A stretch of DNA of 64,000 bases from Fulvia fulva (GCF_020509005.1 NC_063021.1:3953738-4017737), one strand, 5' to 3'; positions 9,307-20,222 are shown, counted from the first letter of the stretch. A program made the numbers and translations. Notes: generated by a model not told the origin, from the sequence alone.

Positions 9307-10344
9307 GGTGGGTGGGTTGTGCTCGGCGAGCAGGTGTGTGGTAGAGAGGTGGTGGTGGTGGTGAGGTGTGCGCTGGGCTGGTGCGGTTGTGAGAGCTGTG
9401 AGTGAGAGCTCGCAAGCGCAAGCTTCAGAGCGGAGTTCGTCGGCGGAATGGCTCCAGGGCTGTTGCCGATCTGGGCTTGGCAGGCGATAACGTTGCGCCT
9501 CCTCTTGTTCCTTCTTTCCCACCTGGCATCGAACATCGTCAGGACTTGTCCTCTGTCAATGCCAGACATGCTCATGCCGTTCTACTCTTTTCGCTCCCGG
9601 TTGCATCCCAGTGTCGACGAAAACACGGCATATCATACAGCTCTTGCTACATCGCAATTGAATAGCTCCGCTATACGATGGCAACACCGTGGGCCATCCC
9701 CAGGCGCTCATCAGCTCATATATGGTCGACATAAGGTATTGCTGATGGTCAAGCAGAGTGACAGATTTCCGCCGCGATTCTATCCACCGCGCGAGAAACC
9801 ACTCGGCTATTCGATGTGTCTGCCTGCCGGCGGCTTCCTATCTCATGCTTGTCACAGTACTTCGCGACTCGATGGCGAGGCGCCAGGTTATGCGACTCGC
9901 CACGACTCGACCGTGTATTGGTCCACTGGCATGTCAATGATGCAGGTGCTGCGAAAGACAGGAGCCCGCCTAAAGCGGCGTAGAAGGTCGCTCGATCGCC
10001 AACACCACAGCAGTCAAGAGGCCGATGTTTCTGCAGTGTATCTACTGCTGTCTGTTGGTATCTCGTCCTAGACTGCGATACACTCAATGCCTCGAAAGAT
10101 CTCGAACAACGACGCCGTCCACAAAGCAGATGCGACTGGCATGTGCGACGCTTGTTCGCGGACTTTCTGGTCCATTAACTAACCATTTTGGCTACGAGCA
10201 AGCTTCGCGAATCGGTATGAGTACTTTCCAGCTCCTGCCCACCTTATCCCTTTCATCTTGAACTCGCATCACGAACTGGCGACCCATTCTCATCACACCA
10301 AAAAACACAACGAAGCGCACCCTTGACATTACCCCAGCATTGCA
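9307..10344. other. intergenic, no gene recognised
   Basis: About 1 kb between the start of MPC1 (minus) and the BTB gene (plus). Open frames overlap on both strands with no domain. Presumed divergent promoter region. Confidence 0.5.
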
Positions 10345-12164
10345 ATGTCTACCGGCCAGCACAAAAATCCTCAGGCGGTGCGACAACATCTATCACCGAC
10401 CACCATGCCAACCTTGATCACCGACTCCGACTGGGTGCCACAACCGGCAATAGTGAGGGATCCTCTCCAGTTCGAGGGCCGTGATATCAAGATCGCATTG
10501 GATGTACACCCTCAACAAGATTTCCTCTTGAACAGCGAACTACTACTCGACCTTTCGACGTTCTTCAACGGCAGCAAAAAGGACTGGGCGCACAACGCCA
10601 AAGTTGTGCAGCGCCCAGCCACTGAGGCAGAGCTACAGAAGGAACCAGAACAGCTGACGAGGGACGTCAACATTGTCACGTACCACCTCGCCAAGGTTCA
10701 GGAACGCGTCTACATGCTCGAGACGAAGGTAATTTCCCCCCTCCCACTCTCCATTGACCACACTCCAGCTGATAGCAAACATAGCCACCACGGACCAGAG
10801 ATGACGTCGACAGATCGGCGCAGTACGGGTCCATGGTGTGCCTCTTCTACCTTTCCGAGTTGGCACACGGCTTCCTACCACGCAGCACGGACACGAACTT
10901 CGTTCCCGCGGATGGCACGGGAGCAGGCCTTGCAAGAGCGAGGTACGAACATGGCGTGCTATTCCGTTTGCTCTTCAAGCGCTACCACGAGATTGGCCTG
11001 TCGGATCTCGACTACACTGGTCTGGCCGATTTGGTAGCTCTTGCAGAGGCCTACGATATCGTCGAGTTCGTGGCACCCGCCATCCGTGAGGACCTTCCCA
11101 AGCGCAAAGACCTCTGGCAGGACGTCAGAAAGGAGTACAAGTTCCACCTGGCGCTCTCGATCAAGCTCCGTTGCGAGGCGGTATTCTACGACGCCCTTCG
11201 CCACCTCATCGGAAGCGGTGACAATCTCTCCACTCTAGTGGACAAGCTCGACTTTGACCTGGCTGATGCTTTCAAGATCGCCATGAAGCGTGAGCAGCTA
11301 AGGAAAGCAGAGGACCAGCTCAGAAAGGACCTGCAAGCACTAACCCTCGCAACCTACATTCCTCACGCGCGCAAGAACGACAACCCCGATCGTGTGAGAA
11401 CTACCCACGCTTCCAGCCAAATCGAGATAGAGGACCGGAACCGCGCTCAGGAGCACGCGCACTCCCTCATCCTCGAGACCTTGGCGCATCATCTCGTGGG
11501 CCAGACCCACTGGTCTCATGTCCGAGAGTACAGAAATTTCCCGACAGGCGTGTTCAGCCAGAGCTCACTGCGAAACTTCTGCAACGCAGTCACCCAAGCA
11601 TGCCAGACCGACACTATCCTTGAGCTCTTCGCTCCAGATGCCGCCAACGACATCGAGGCAACTGACGAGGAGTACAACGACGGCAAGAAGCCATATCTCA
11701 CTCTTGCCGTCGAAGACGAGATCAAGAAAGTCATCACACAAATGGCAAACACCGCCCTTCCATACATCGCACCACCCGACTTCCGCCCGGTGACTGCGTG
11801 CACAAGCGCAGACAGCCGCGACAGCCGCGGCCTCGGACAGAAGAAAGACGAAGATAAGCCCAGTCACTTCCTCCTCTCGCAGGCTCCTCCCCCGAAACCA
11901 GCACCGCGTGGCATGCGGCCAGGAACGCGCGGTAAGTATGATCGTGGGCCGCGTACTCACATTAAGAAGTTCAAGCGTGTGGGTATGACGGCTAATGATG
12001 ACTCGGACTGTCATTATTTCACGTGCGTTGAGTTCGGGGACGAGGAGCTGGGGCTGCGTCCTTGGGGGGAGGATGATGAGGGGTATAGGTTGGAGGGGTT
12101 GGAGGCTGCTTCGGAGGAGTGGAAGGGGATGGTTGGGTTGGATGTGGATGGGTTGGCGCAGTGA
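10345..12164 (+). CDS. BTB/POZ-like domain protein
   Basis: About 587 residues from 10345-10728 and 10785-12164, joined across a 56-nt intron (10729-10784, GTAATT...CATAG) that keeps the frame and links ERVYMLETK to PPRTRDDVDR. The N-terminal third has the fungal BTB layout: KIALDVHPQQDFLLNSELLL, then DLSTFFNGSKKDW, a central SMVCLFYLSELAHG, and LFKRYHEIGLSDLDYTGLADLVALAEAYDIVEFV, which resembles the BTB C-terminal helices. The middle is helical with a charged coiled-coil-like stretch (KIAMKREQLRKAEDQLRKDL). The C-terminal 100 residues are basic then acidic and of low complexity. A second possible start is Met21 (10405). BTB proteins act as cullin-3 adaptors or oligomerisation modules; the partner is unknown. 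Confidence 0.75.
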
Positions 12165-12453
12165 GGCGACGGGTTCGTGAGATGGAATGTGGAATGGCTA
12201 GGATGCGTGCTCAGCGGGAAAGGGCATGGGTTGCAGAAGGACCTCGAGGCTTCACGAGAAAAGACGCATGTTTTTCTGTACTGCCTAAAATATGTCCCCG
12301 TCGCATGCAGTCCTGAATTCCGCAGCAATCATCTTCAGCTAGCCGCCTAGCCCCCACCGACGTAGTCGAGATGGGAAAAGCTCTCAGTATTCCGCATTCC
12401 AAAGTCATCAGTGTCGTCGCCTCGTATCTATTCTGGATCCTTAGCTGACTCCT

Positions 12454-12987
12454 TCAGCAGCTTAGCCCCGACCGTCGCAATCTCGACAAGAACTTCTCAT
12501 CCTCGAACTCCCCTTTGTCAATCCCAAAGCAGGAGAGGTAGACTGGTGCCATATCATGCGGTCCACACGGCCGCGCGTCGCCGCTTGCTCGCCGCTTTTC
12601 TAGGAAGTTCTCAAAGTGAGTGGAGATGAGCTCCTCGATGGTGCAGTTCGTACCGTCTTCCTTCTTCACCGTCGCAGCTTTTATGAGAGTGGCTTCGTCG
12701 GGAGTGAAGTATGGCGTGCTGATGTAGTGGACATCTAACGTCTCGTTGAGACGCTTTTTGGCGGCGTCGTCTTTTGCTAGGTTAAGGAAGTCGTGGACCA
12801 GGACTTTGATCTTGTACGAGAAGGTTTGGTCTGAGCGGAGTTCTGCGAGTGTGCGTGGTGTCTTGGAGGCTGCAATCTTGTTGGCCTGAGAGGCGGAGGG
12901 CTTGGACTTTTGCTTGTTCTTGGCCAGGGGTGCGATGGGCGGTCGCTTTCTCTGGAAGAAACGTCGGATGGTGTGAAAGTAGTCCAT
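12454..12987 (-). CDS. hypothetical protein, basic N-terminus
   Basis: A 177-residue open frame starting MDYFHTIRRFFQRKRPPIAP at 12987; an upstream in-frame Met at 13017 is also possible. The N-terminal 45 residues are strongly basic and Lys/Ser/Ala-rich. Then come a helical segment (FSYKIKVLVHDFLNLAKDD), a second helical block around IEELISTHFENFLEKRR, and a short C-terminal domain with Cys (YLSCFGIDKGEFEDEKF). No signal peptide or membrane segment. Family not recognised. The even helical composition and lack of low-complexity bias suggest a real gene. Confidence 0.55.
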   Translation of the reverse strand: MDYFHTIRRFFQRKRPPIAPLAKNKQKSKPSASQANKIAASKTPRTLAELRSDQTFSYKIKVLVHDFLNLAKDDAAKKRLNETLDVHYISTPYFTPDEATLIKAATVKKEDGTNCTIEELISTHFENFLEKRRASGDARPCGPHDMAPVYLSCFGIDKGEFEDEKFLSRLRRSGLSC

Positions 12988-13609
12988 ACTTGCCTGCTGG
13001 TGATGCGCGGCAAGCACACACGATGGAATGTCTTCAAGAGCGCCTCAGGAACCTGTCTGATTAGTAGTGCCGGCAGCATAGTGTGCCTGCTGCAGTGCCA
13101 AGACGCCCTCAGCATTGCGATTTCCTTCCACGAACGAGCCTGCCATGGCTATTTTCGTCGCAAACCTTACCAGTGTCACGATGTGCCATGCAAAGCTCGT
13201 GCTCGTGGTATCCACGAGAGTTGATCTTCACCACTCATATCTTCCGTGGTAAGCGGGAAGCCGTGTCCCAGCCGACTTCGGCATGCCGAGCTTCGATATG
13301 GGGTGGACCTCATTCGTCCATACCACCAGCAACCGTAGCATCCTGCGGTACTTTTGTGGGTCCGCGCTGCTGAGGCTGCTGAGTAGTAGCGAATTCAAGC
13401 AGGCAGCGCAGAGCATGGGCCACCCAGCGTCGCCTTAAGAATTTCTTCCTTTCTTCCTCTTTCCTTTCCTCACATCCATCGACCAGACCATCAAGACAAG
13501 TCAACCTCAGGCCACCATCAACAACCTCAGGCAAGTCTTCTATCCCCTTTCTGTCTTGGCTGACCTACTTCTCCTTCAGATTCTCTCTTGGCCTTCATGG
13601 CTCTTCATA
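12988..13609. other. intergenic, no gene recognised
   Basis: Upstream region of the minus-strand hypothetical gene, up to the first tRNA-like element. No supported coding sequence. A TTCC/TTTCC-rich pyrimidine tract lies at about 13440-13480. Confidence 0.45.
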
Positions 13610-13740
13610 GGGGAGGTCGTCCAACGGCAGGACGCATGAGGGGCCCTAGCTGTCTCATTCATTTGACATGCGAAAGGTGACAACCATCCGTCAGAACCAT
13701 TCAACTCATGAAATGTGGTGTTCGATTCCCACCTTCTTCA
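13610..13740 (+). tRNA. tRNA-like element 1, with long internal insertion
   Basis: Folds by eye as a tRNA with a long insertion in the anticodon region. Acceptor GGGGAGG pairs fully (with G-U pairs) with CTTCTTC just before a discriminator A at 13740. The D stem GTCC/GGAC is perfect with loop AACGGCA. The anticodon stem CATGA pairs with TCATG about 70 nt later. A B-box-like GTTCGATTCC lies in a GTGG...CCAC arm. Defects: no T33 is visible beside the stem, and the T arm carries an extra base, so the anticodon cannot be assigned. It may be an intron-bearing tRNA of unusual structure or a tRNA-derived relic. The second copy 28 nt downstream shares the same architecture. Confidence 0.4.
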
Positions 13741-13768
13741 CCGCTGCTTGCAGCATCATTCTCCTTTC

Positions 13769-13910
13769 GGGAAGGTCGTCCAACGGTCAGGACACGTGAG
13801 GGGCCCAATACAATGTTGTCGCTCGTTTGACATCGTTGAGGGCGGCAGACTCGTTATGCCAGTGCCATTCCAAACTCACGAAATGTGGTGTTCGACTCCC
13901 ACTCTACCCA
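13769..13910 (+). tRNA. tRNA-like element 2, tandem copy
   Basis: Second copy of the element at 13610. Acceptor GGGAAGG pairs with TCTACCC with one A-A mismatch, followed by A at 13910. The D stem GTCC/GGAC (13778-13781 / 13790-13793) is perfect, and anticodon stem CGTGA (13795-13799) pairs with TCACG (13876-13880). Compensatory change relative to copy 1 (CATGA/TCATG) keeps the stem paired, which argues for past selection on structure. The B-box-like GTTCGACTCC and the same extra base in the T arm are shared with copy 1. The insertion between stem halves differs in length from copy 1 but keeps TTTGACAT. Confidence 0.4.
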
Positions 13911-15652
13911 TACCATCTTTTCATCGGTGTGTTGGCCTTGTGCCGGCGCCTGGAGAAGAAGTATCTCCATTGTCGTCGTCCTCACCATGCGTGCGTATGT
14001 ATCACCGCTCATGCATTCGTTCTCATCGTGCTGCCGTTGTCGCCGTGGTTTCTCCGCTGGTGTGCCCGTCGCAATATTGTCGTCGCCGCGCCAGGAAACG
14101 CTTACCTTGCTGCCGCTGAATGACCCCACACCGCCGCTGTGCCCTCACCGCTGACACTCCGCTGCCAGGCTCCCACGAGACCTTGGCATCCCGCTGGATT
14201 CCTCACCTCGCTGTCGCCACCCTCCACCACCACAATTTCTTGCCCCAGAATTTGCTTACCTTGCTGTCGCTGTAACTCCCCACACCACTGCTGCTATGGC
14301 CCCACGCCTTGCGCTCCGCTGCTCACGCTGTCGCCCGCCCGCTCTTGGCATCTCCGCACAGCCCTCCCACCTAGCTCGCTGTCGCTGACTTCCACGCCCG
14401 CGAACTTACCTTGCTGCATGTTCCAATATATATTGTCGCATTCTGCCGTCTCAGCACATTCTGGCAGCAAATTTCACAATACGTCGAGCCCATCGCGCGT
14501 ATGTGCACATATGGAAACACCTCACTGAAGCATCACCTCCATCTCACGTGCCCGTGTTGACCCTCGCACTTGATATGCTCATGCGATTTCCTCGCCTCAT
14601 CTATGCGGGAGACTGGACCGCGTCCAAATTATGCGCACAGCGCTTGTTGTCCATCCCGTGCATGCAGCATTGCGCTCTTCAACCAGACTTCATGCTCTTT
14701 CTTGTTCACTGTGTTTCTGGAAGCTCGGCGCTGGCGGAGAATTGTCGTCTTATTGTCTTCGCTATCGCGCTATGCGCCTCGATCGAGTCATGTACCGCGT
14801 GTGTGTCATCTTGACATGGAAGGATCGGACAGTACATGTACTGTATGTCGATACGCACGTCCTCGCGCGACGTGAAGTGGATAGGATGAAGTGACGGCAT
14901 GAACACCTCGTGTCGGGGCTCGGTTCACGAATGCGACCAGCAACTTCCTTGTCGATCGTTCGACTGTGCGGCAACAACAACGCTTTTCGATCACATCGCA
15001 AGACAATCTGTCGTACATATACGCTGTATTGGCGTGAGAAGTGTCTGTGGGCGATAGCACGATCATGACTTGCTCCGAGATGTTCATGCCCTCCTGCGGG
15101 CAGCTGAGGCATCAGGTGCAACCTCAGCGAAGGTGCATTCAGCGACAGACACTCTTCTCGAAGAATGACATATCGCACTGCATTGTTATTAAGACGGGCC
15201 TGATGTCTCTCATCTATCATTTCATATCGGCTTCGAAGACGTACGAATTGTAGCCCCCAACAACACGCCAGACCTAACACAATTGCACTCCTCCTTCAAC
15301 CGTGAGGCGGACGACAGCCAGGACATCCTTGATGAGCTGCCCAACATCGAGGACGTCCGCCCGCAGATCAACCCCATCATATCTCCTGTCATTCTCACAT
15401 TCTCACCACCACCACACTGTACCACCACCATCCTTGTCAGCACATGGGCGCTTACCCCGTTTCAGATCTTGCAGCAGGATGCCAGCCACGACCCGTGTCC
15501 GGAGGAAACACAATCCTGTTTTGAGTCAGGTGTCGGTACGTACCTCTGTTGATGTATAACAAACAGAAAGACGACGACATCTTATCGCCACACCACCCAC
15601 AACGACTCCATCACTTCCAGCTTCGTCGTCACATACCACAGGGGACGTCGCA
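13911..15652. other. 1.7-kb region without a supported gene; contains degenerate repeats
   Basis: Open frames here are compositionally skewed (Ser/Pro/Cys-rich from C-rich DNA) and overlap on opposite strands. The clear structure is the approximately 150-bp repeat at 14101-14420. A short frame at 15283-15552 reads plausibly (HSSFNREADDSQDILDELPN) but has no domain or partner exon I can support. Confidence 0.45.
14101..14420. repeat. degenerate tandem repeat, period about 150 bp
   Basis: The block CTTACCTTGCTG recurs at 14101, 14255 and 14405. In the first two copies it is followed by a CGCTG..A..CCCCACACC block. A TTGGCATC block recurs with the same spacing. Copies are diverged. The repeat is seen directly; its origin is unknown. 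Confidence 0.6.
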
Positions 15653-16081
15653 ATGTCCGCCTTCAGCCCCCTAGGCGCCTTCGCCACCTTCGCCGCCTAC
15701 CAACGCCTCCAAGGATCTCAAGAAGCACAAGATCTATACCAGCTCATCTACCACCCAGAAACCTCGGAACCGACCAACAGTTCACCTTCCCCGTCAGGCC
15801 TGCCCCTCTACTTCCGCCTCGCCCGCTACCTCTTCTCAATAACCCTGGCCGCGGCAGTCGGCGGCCGCATAGTCGGAATCCACGGCCACCTCCTCCCCAC
15901 AGAACAGAAACTGTACCCTACTTCGACAGTCCCAGAGACGATTTCCATGCTGTGGTTGGCTGCGATGTGTGTCATCGCACTTTTTGGCTTGGATGGGAAT
16001 CTGGGGTTAGGGTTGTTTGGGACGGCGTGGTGGGATATGGTGGATTGGGTGCATGAGCAGGCGAGGGGGGAGGGGTATTGA
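15653..16081 (+). CDS. small membrane protein, hypothetical
   Basis: A 142-residue single-exon frame. The start MSAFSPLGAFATFAAYQRLQ lies directly after a GC-poor leader (ACGTCGCA-ATG). Two membrane-spanning candidates: around residues 57-75 (ARYLFSITLAAAVGGRIVGI) and 97-118 (ISMLWLAAMCVIALFGLDG). The C-terminus is Trp/aromatic-rich (AWWDMVDWVHEQAR). No signal-peptide cleavage site. Codon use (strong C at third positions) matches neighbouring real genes. Family not recognised. Confidence 0.6.
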   Translation: MSAFSPLGAFATFAAYQRLQGSQEAQDLYQLIYHPETSEPTNSSPSPSGLPLYFRLARYLFSITLAAAVGGRIVGIHGHLLPTEQKLYPTSTVPETISMLWLAAMCVIALFGLDGNLGLGLFGTAWWDMVDWVHEQARGEGY

Positions 16082-16564
16082 GTGAGGAGGTTGGAGGGAA
16101 CGAGAGAGAGCGGGAGAGGTTGGGTTCGGGGTTGGGGTTGGGATGGTGTGGTGGTGATGATTTATGGCGATGGCATCTCAGCGGGCGCAATTGGACGGGT
16201 GGGATATTACTTGATGCCACAGTCGCCACAGCAAGAATCGATGCAAAGGGAAGCATCTATAAGCTCCAGCACCTGTTCACAGCGAGGTGCTGGATTCCGA
16301 AAGGCGTTGCTGGGCGCAGGAGGCGTGTGAATTGGTGAGGCACGAGACTTCAAGACCTTGTTGCTACGGCGATGGCATACTTTTTATGTGACAATTGACG
16401 GTCGCCACTTATGGCACAGAACGCTATGAAATGAATGAATGAACGAACTCAAGGCCTCGCCTATCCAGGCCCATCAATCTCGAATCTCAATCTTGGTATC
16501 ATAGTCCCTCATAACGCCTGCATTCAACGCCAGCACAGAAGAAGCAAAGTTAAGCAAAAGGTGT
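16082..16564. other. intergenic, no gene recognised
   Basis: Region between the convergent ends of the 15653 (plus) and 16565 (minus) genes. No coding support. Confidence 0.5.
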
Positions 16565-17779
16565 TCAAAGCTCCTGGGGAGCATCCAGCTGGAAGACCTC
16601 CGGCTCGTCATCGTCTGACAGTACGTCCAAACCGTTGCTAGATGGTCCGAGGAGGTCATCGTCTCCATCGTTGATATCAACACTGGCAAGCTGCAGTAGC
16701 TCGGCAAGACTCGTCTTGTCCGCCTTTGGCTCCGCTGCCTTTGGTGCGTCATGGATGTCGGAAAGTGGTCGTCGGTTCGCCGAGACAACGCGACCCTTGG
16801 AGTAGCCAATGGTATTGTTCGATGCGGCTTTGGCAGCTGTGAAACGTGGATTGGCGCGGTCGAAGATGGGTGCTCGCTTTGTGGTGGTAAGTGGTCTGCT
16901 TGCTGCACCGAGCGGCTGTCGAGCCTTTGGCGCAGTGGTCGAAGTGGGCCGTCCCGTCCTGACTGATCGACCGGCCAGCGCAGTAGCAGCACTCTTCGCC
17001 TTCATTGTCCCCGGTGCTGCCTTCACCACTGTGGCATTCGTGCTCTTGCTCGCCAACGGCTTCTTCTTCGCAGCCAACTCCTTCCGCTCCCGCTCCTCAG
17101 CAGCCTTGAACTTCGTCTCAAAGTCGCTCATCTCGCTGTCCTCATCGTTGTCCTCCTTCCTGTTCGGGTTGTACTCGGCCCACCATCCTCTGGTCAAGTT
17201 CTTGCCTTGAACTGCAGCATAGCTCAGCTCGTATGGGAAGTCATCGGTGTAGTCTTCGGGCAGTGGCTCGCCTCGTGGTGGCATGTACTCGATCTCGCGG
17301 TCTTCGGGGTCGCGGGACAGGACGTCATTCTCGACTGATTCGTGGACTTTGATCTTTGAGCGACGCAGGCTGGCTTGCTTGGTGGAAGATGGGCGGTCGC
17401 TGTCTTTGGGCTTGTCGGGTGCGAGGAAGGGACCGGGCGTCTTGAGAGCTCTCCCGTTAGTGGTCTTTGCCCCTAGGGGTGCTCGAGTGCGTGGGTCTGT
17501 ACGTTCTTAGCAAGGCCGGCTGATGTCTGGATGAATGCGGAACATACTGGCTGGAGTGATGAACGCATTACGCTCGGCTTTGCCCTCTTTCACATCACCT
17601 TTACCCGCTGCCTGCTGTGTATTCTCGTCGTTGCGAGTCTTGCCGAACGGTGTCTTGGGAGGTTTGCCTGCGGGTGTTTTGGATGCCAGGCCCTTGACGC
17701 CTTGGTTCAGCGGCTTGGCAGCTGCTGCTTGTTGCTGTTGGTGGATCACATTCTCATCGTGGTTGCGTGTCGCGAACAT
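16565..17779 (-). CDS. basic/acidic low-complexity protein, probably nuclear, two exons
   Basis: A 387-residue protein from exon 1 (17779-17548) and exon 2 (17496-16565), joined across a 51-nt intron (17547-17497, GTATGT...TACAG). Splicing joins FITPA to NPRTRAPLGAKTTNGRALKT and leaves one continuous frame. The N-terminus is Gln/Ala-rich with TPAGKPPKTPFGKT-type Thr-Pro/Lys repeats, potential CDK sites. The middle has EIEYMPPRGEPLPEDYTDD, a charged coil (FKAAEERERKELAAKKK), then a Ser/Thr/Lys-rich basic region and an acidic C-terminus (DINDGDDDLLG...SDDDEPEVF). The basic N-terminus plus acidic C-terminus with Thr-Pro sites resembles fungal securin-like proteins, but I cannot confirm that; no canonical KEN box was seen. 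No signal peptide or membrane segments. Confidence 0.7.
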
Positions 17780-19015
17780 GGTGGATGCCGTCTACATCTG
17801 ATGCTGCGCGTGTATGTGTGCAATGAAGTGGTCGTGCTGTAAATAGGCAAGTCTGCTGCATCAGCGTCAACAGACTTCCCGATTGGGATGCGCTTGAACA
17901 AGGGTCCAATTCGAGGAGGAGCTCAAACTCAAAACTCACTCTTGGCCTTCATTCACTTCACGACCATTCATCACCCTGATCATTATCGATATGCTCTATC
18001 ATCCGCTCTGTTGTTGAAGCCGAAAGATCCCATCCCACGCCTTCTATCCACGGTTCACGACGCACCACTGGACGCGGTACCTGGATGCGCTGAAATGTGA
18101 CAGAACACCATCCACGCTGTCGACGGGATATAATCATGACCCGAGGAGCATGCAGAACATGTCACCGTGACTTCACTGCTTCTCGCAGACCATCTCCGTC
18201 GGCAAAATGTATCCACTTCTCGGCTTGTCTTGTCTCCACACACCCTCAGCATTGAGGAATACATATTATCGTAGGGTGACCTTGTCACACCAAAAGAAGG
18301 CATACACAGTATGGCCACGGCTCATCTGGGCACGCTAGTTGGCAATCCGTAGCATCGCTGCAGCACCTTTCCCCACGGAGACAGCAAGGAGACAATTATA
18401 CGGCGTCTGCTGCTGTTATAAGGACACATCCTTGAACGTCTATTCTAGGGAAGCTGAAAATGACCGCCGTTCTGCTGTTTCACAGGATCCAACCATCACT
18501 CGATTAGCGCCGTGCTGTTGTTCCCTGGCGCGGTCTGCATACCGCGTTTGTTGGAGAAGACACCCCGTGGGCCTTCACGCAACCCGGATCACCTGCACCT
18601 TCTCGCTACTCAGTCCAATCGTAAGTATCGTGCGACTACAGCAGGCCAAAGATGTGCCCTTCCAGACATTGAGTCGATGCAGCATCCCGGTCGCCATTAC
18701 ATGCCGGCCATTGGCTCTTGGGTACAGGCCTGGAGCTCTGAAGCGATCAGGAAGACCGACCACGAATCGCTGTCCCAATGCTGTACATTGTGTGTAAAGA
18801 CCACGCTGTCCAAGACATCCCCATAAGATACACTGCGATGCGCGCTCTGGAGTGCTTCAAAGACCACTAGCTCCTCGCCAGTGAGCAGATCCCAGCTGTC
18901 AATACACGATAGTATCCTCCGCACCACAGTCTACTCTTCAGTCCGGTGACCTCATCACTTTCGCTATACGGCCAATGGACCCCGGCAACGAAACGATTTC
19001 GATACGGCCAGCACG
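17780..19015. other. intergenic, no gene recognised
   Basis: Upstream of the minus-strand gene at 17779 and without a supported gene. Frames around 18340-18930 are open but overlap on both strands and lack motifs. Confidence 0.45.
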
Positions 19016-19243
19016 ATGCATATCCTCCACCTGTCAGACAAGCTCTTGTTACATATACTTGGATATCTGGCGCTGCCTCCAGCGGAGATACTGGGCTGTC
19101 GGGCGCACGACCAACTCATTTCCGAGACCCGGGATATCGTCGACAGCTATGACGCTCCAATGGGCCTGGCTAAATTGCCACCGTGCCGCAGGCTGCGTGA
19201 TGCTGCGCACAAAGTGCTCAACAAGAGTCAGACTGTATGGTAA
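19016..19243 (+). pseudogene. F-box-like domain fragment
   Basis: A 75-residue frame starting MHILHLSDKLLLHILGYLAL, which fits the start of a fungal F-box (LPDELLLHILxYL). It ends CRRLRDAAHKVLNKSQTVW, which resembles the second half of the motif (CRRLRDVAxxxL). It stops at 19243 beside a possible splice donor (GTAAGC at 19241). No convincing downstream exon is visible, so it may be a relic or the first exon of a gene I cannot complete. Confidence 0.35.
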
Positions 19244-19838
19244 GCTAGAGGGACTTCAGACACTATTGCAACATCGATGGCACAGCTCAAAGTACAGCGT
19301 CCTCGAGTATTGGAGTCACAAGCGTCGCAGCGGACCGACCTTCCCAGCCAAATCGAGGATTGTAGCAAATCAGTCAAGATTCCAAGAGCGGCAGCCAAGG
19401 GCACTTGTGACTGCAACGCTCGGAGACGCTGTAGCTCGTGTGCTTCTCACCACTTATGTAGGTTGCTGCCGTGCTGGATAAGGAGAGGCTCTCGAATTTG
19501 CAATGTAGCTTCTTTCGAGCCTGAGCCGGCACTTCCGAACCCAGCTAAGAAACATGTTCTCTGTCGCGATATAGTAACAACACGCCATATGCATGGAAAC
19601 GCGACCGGGGACTGAAAGTATAGGTTGCTGCGATGACTTCAATGTATATATCGTGTATGTAGGTGGTGTTTTGATGAAGTTGTAACAGAGAATATTTTGA
19701 AGGTGGGTGAGCTTATGCATGCTATGGTGCCTAAGGCAGCACTTGTGAAAGTGGTGTTCGGTGGGGAGAATGTAGTAAGACTAGTCCGGATCCTCTTTGG
19801 ATAGCAACATGAGTAACCCTAAACCGAGCCCTAGTTCT

Positions 19839-20222
19839 TCAACTTGGCGAACAACCGTGTCCGTATCCTACCGGGTTTTGAAAACCGGTCCAGTAGCTAC
19901 AGCAGTCTGCGTCCTACCAAAACAATTAGTATTAGTATTTCTTCACTGAGAAGTGAGTACAGAAACATACGCAACCTGTCATTTCAGCAGGGCAACCCGG
20001 AAAGTCCGGATGTTGGAGGCAAGAGTAAGGTTGCTGATGTTTTGAACAACTACCGTGCCAGTAGCAGGTCTGCCAGCGATCCTAAAGCAACATTAGTTAT
20101 AGAGGTGTAGCTCATAATTGTAACCTTACATTGTGTGGATCTGCTGGTACTGCTGCGATAGGACCCGCGTAGGCAGAGCCTAACGCATAGGCCAAGAAGC
20201 AAGCTGTAAGTGTGTGTCTCAT
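19839..20222 (-). CDS. small secreted 8-cysteine protein, three exons (effector candidate)
   Basis: A 92-residue predicted secreted protein visible only after splicing: exons 20222-20130 (31 codons), 20081-19971 (37 codons) and 19913-19839 (24 codons plus TGA). Intron 1 is 48 nt (GTAAGG...CTTTAG, branch-like ACTAAT). Intron 2 is 57 nt (GTATGT...TGGTAG) with a strong branch region (TACTAATACTAAT). Both introns are phase 0. Exon 1 is a signal peptide (MRHTLTACFLAYALGSAYA). The mature part has eight cysteines in the pattern C-x5-C-x8-C-x8-C-x6-C-x3-CC-x15-C and is rich in Trp, Tyr, His and Pro. A TATAAA box lies 88 nt upstream. It sits next to a decayed HET-NACHT and transposon island. Family not recognised; a host-interaction role is inference. 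Confidence 0.75.

Noticed and set aside
13711..14150. Several 90-134-residue Ser/Cys/Pro-rich ORFs
   Set aside because: They overlap on both strands, run through the tRNA-like elements and reflect C-rich base composition.
14141..14528. 129-residue Cys/Pro/Ser-rich ORF as a secreted protein
   Set aside because: No signal peptide; the cysteines come from the 150-bp repeat units rather than a domain.
15283..15552. 89-residue plus-strand ORF
   Set aside because: Plausible composition at the start but no domain, no clear splice partner, and it overlaps another open frame of similar quality.
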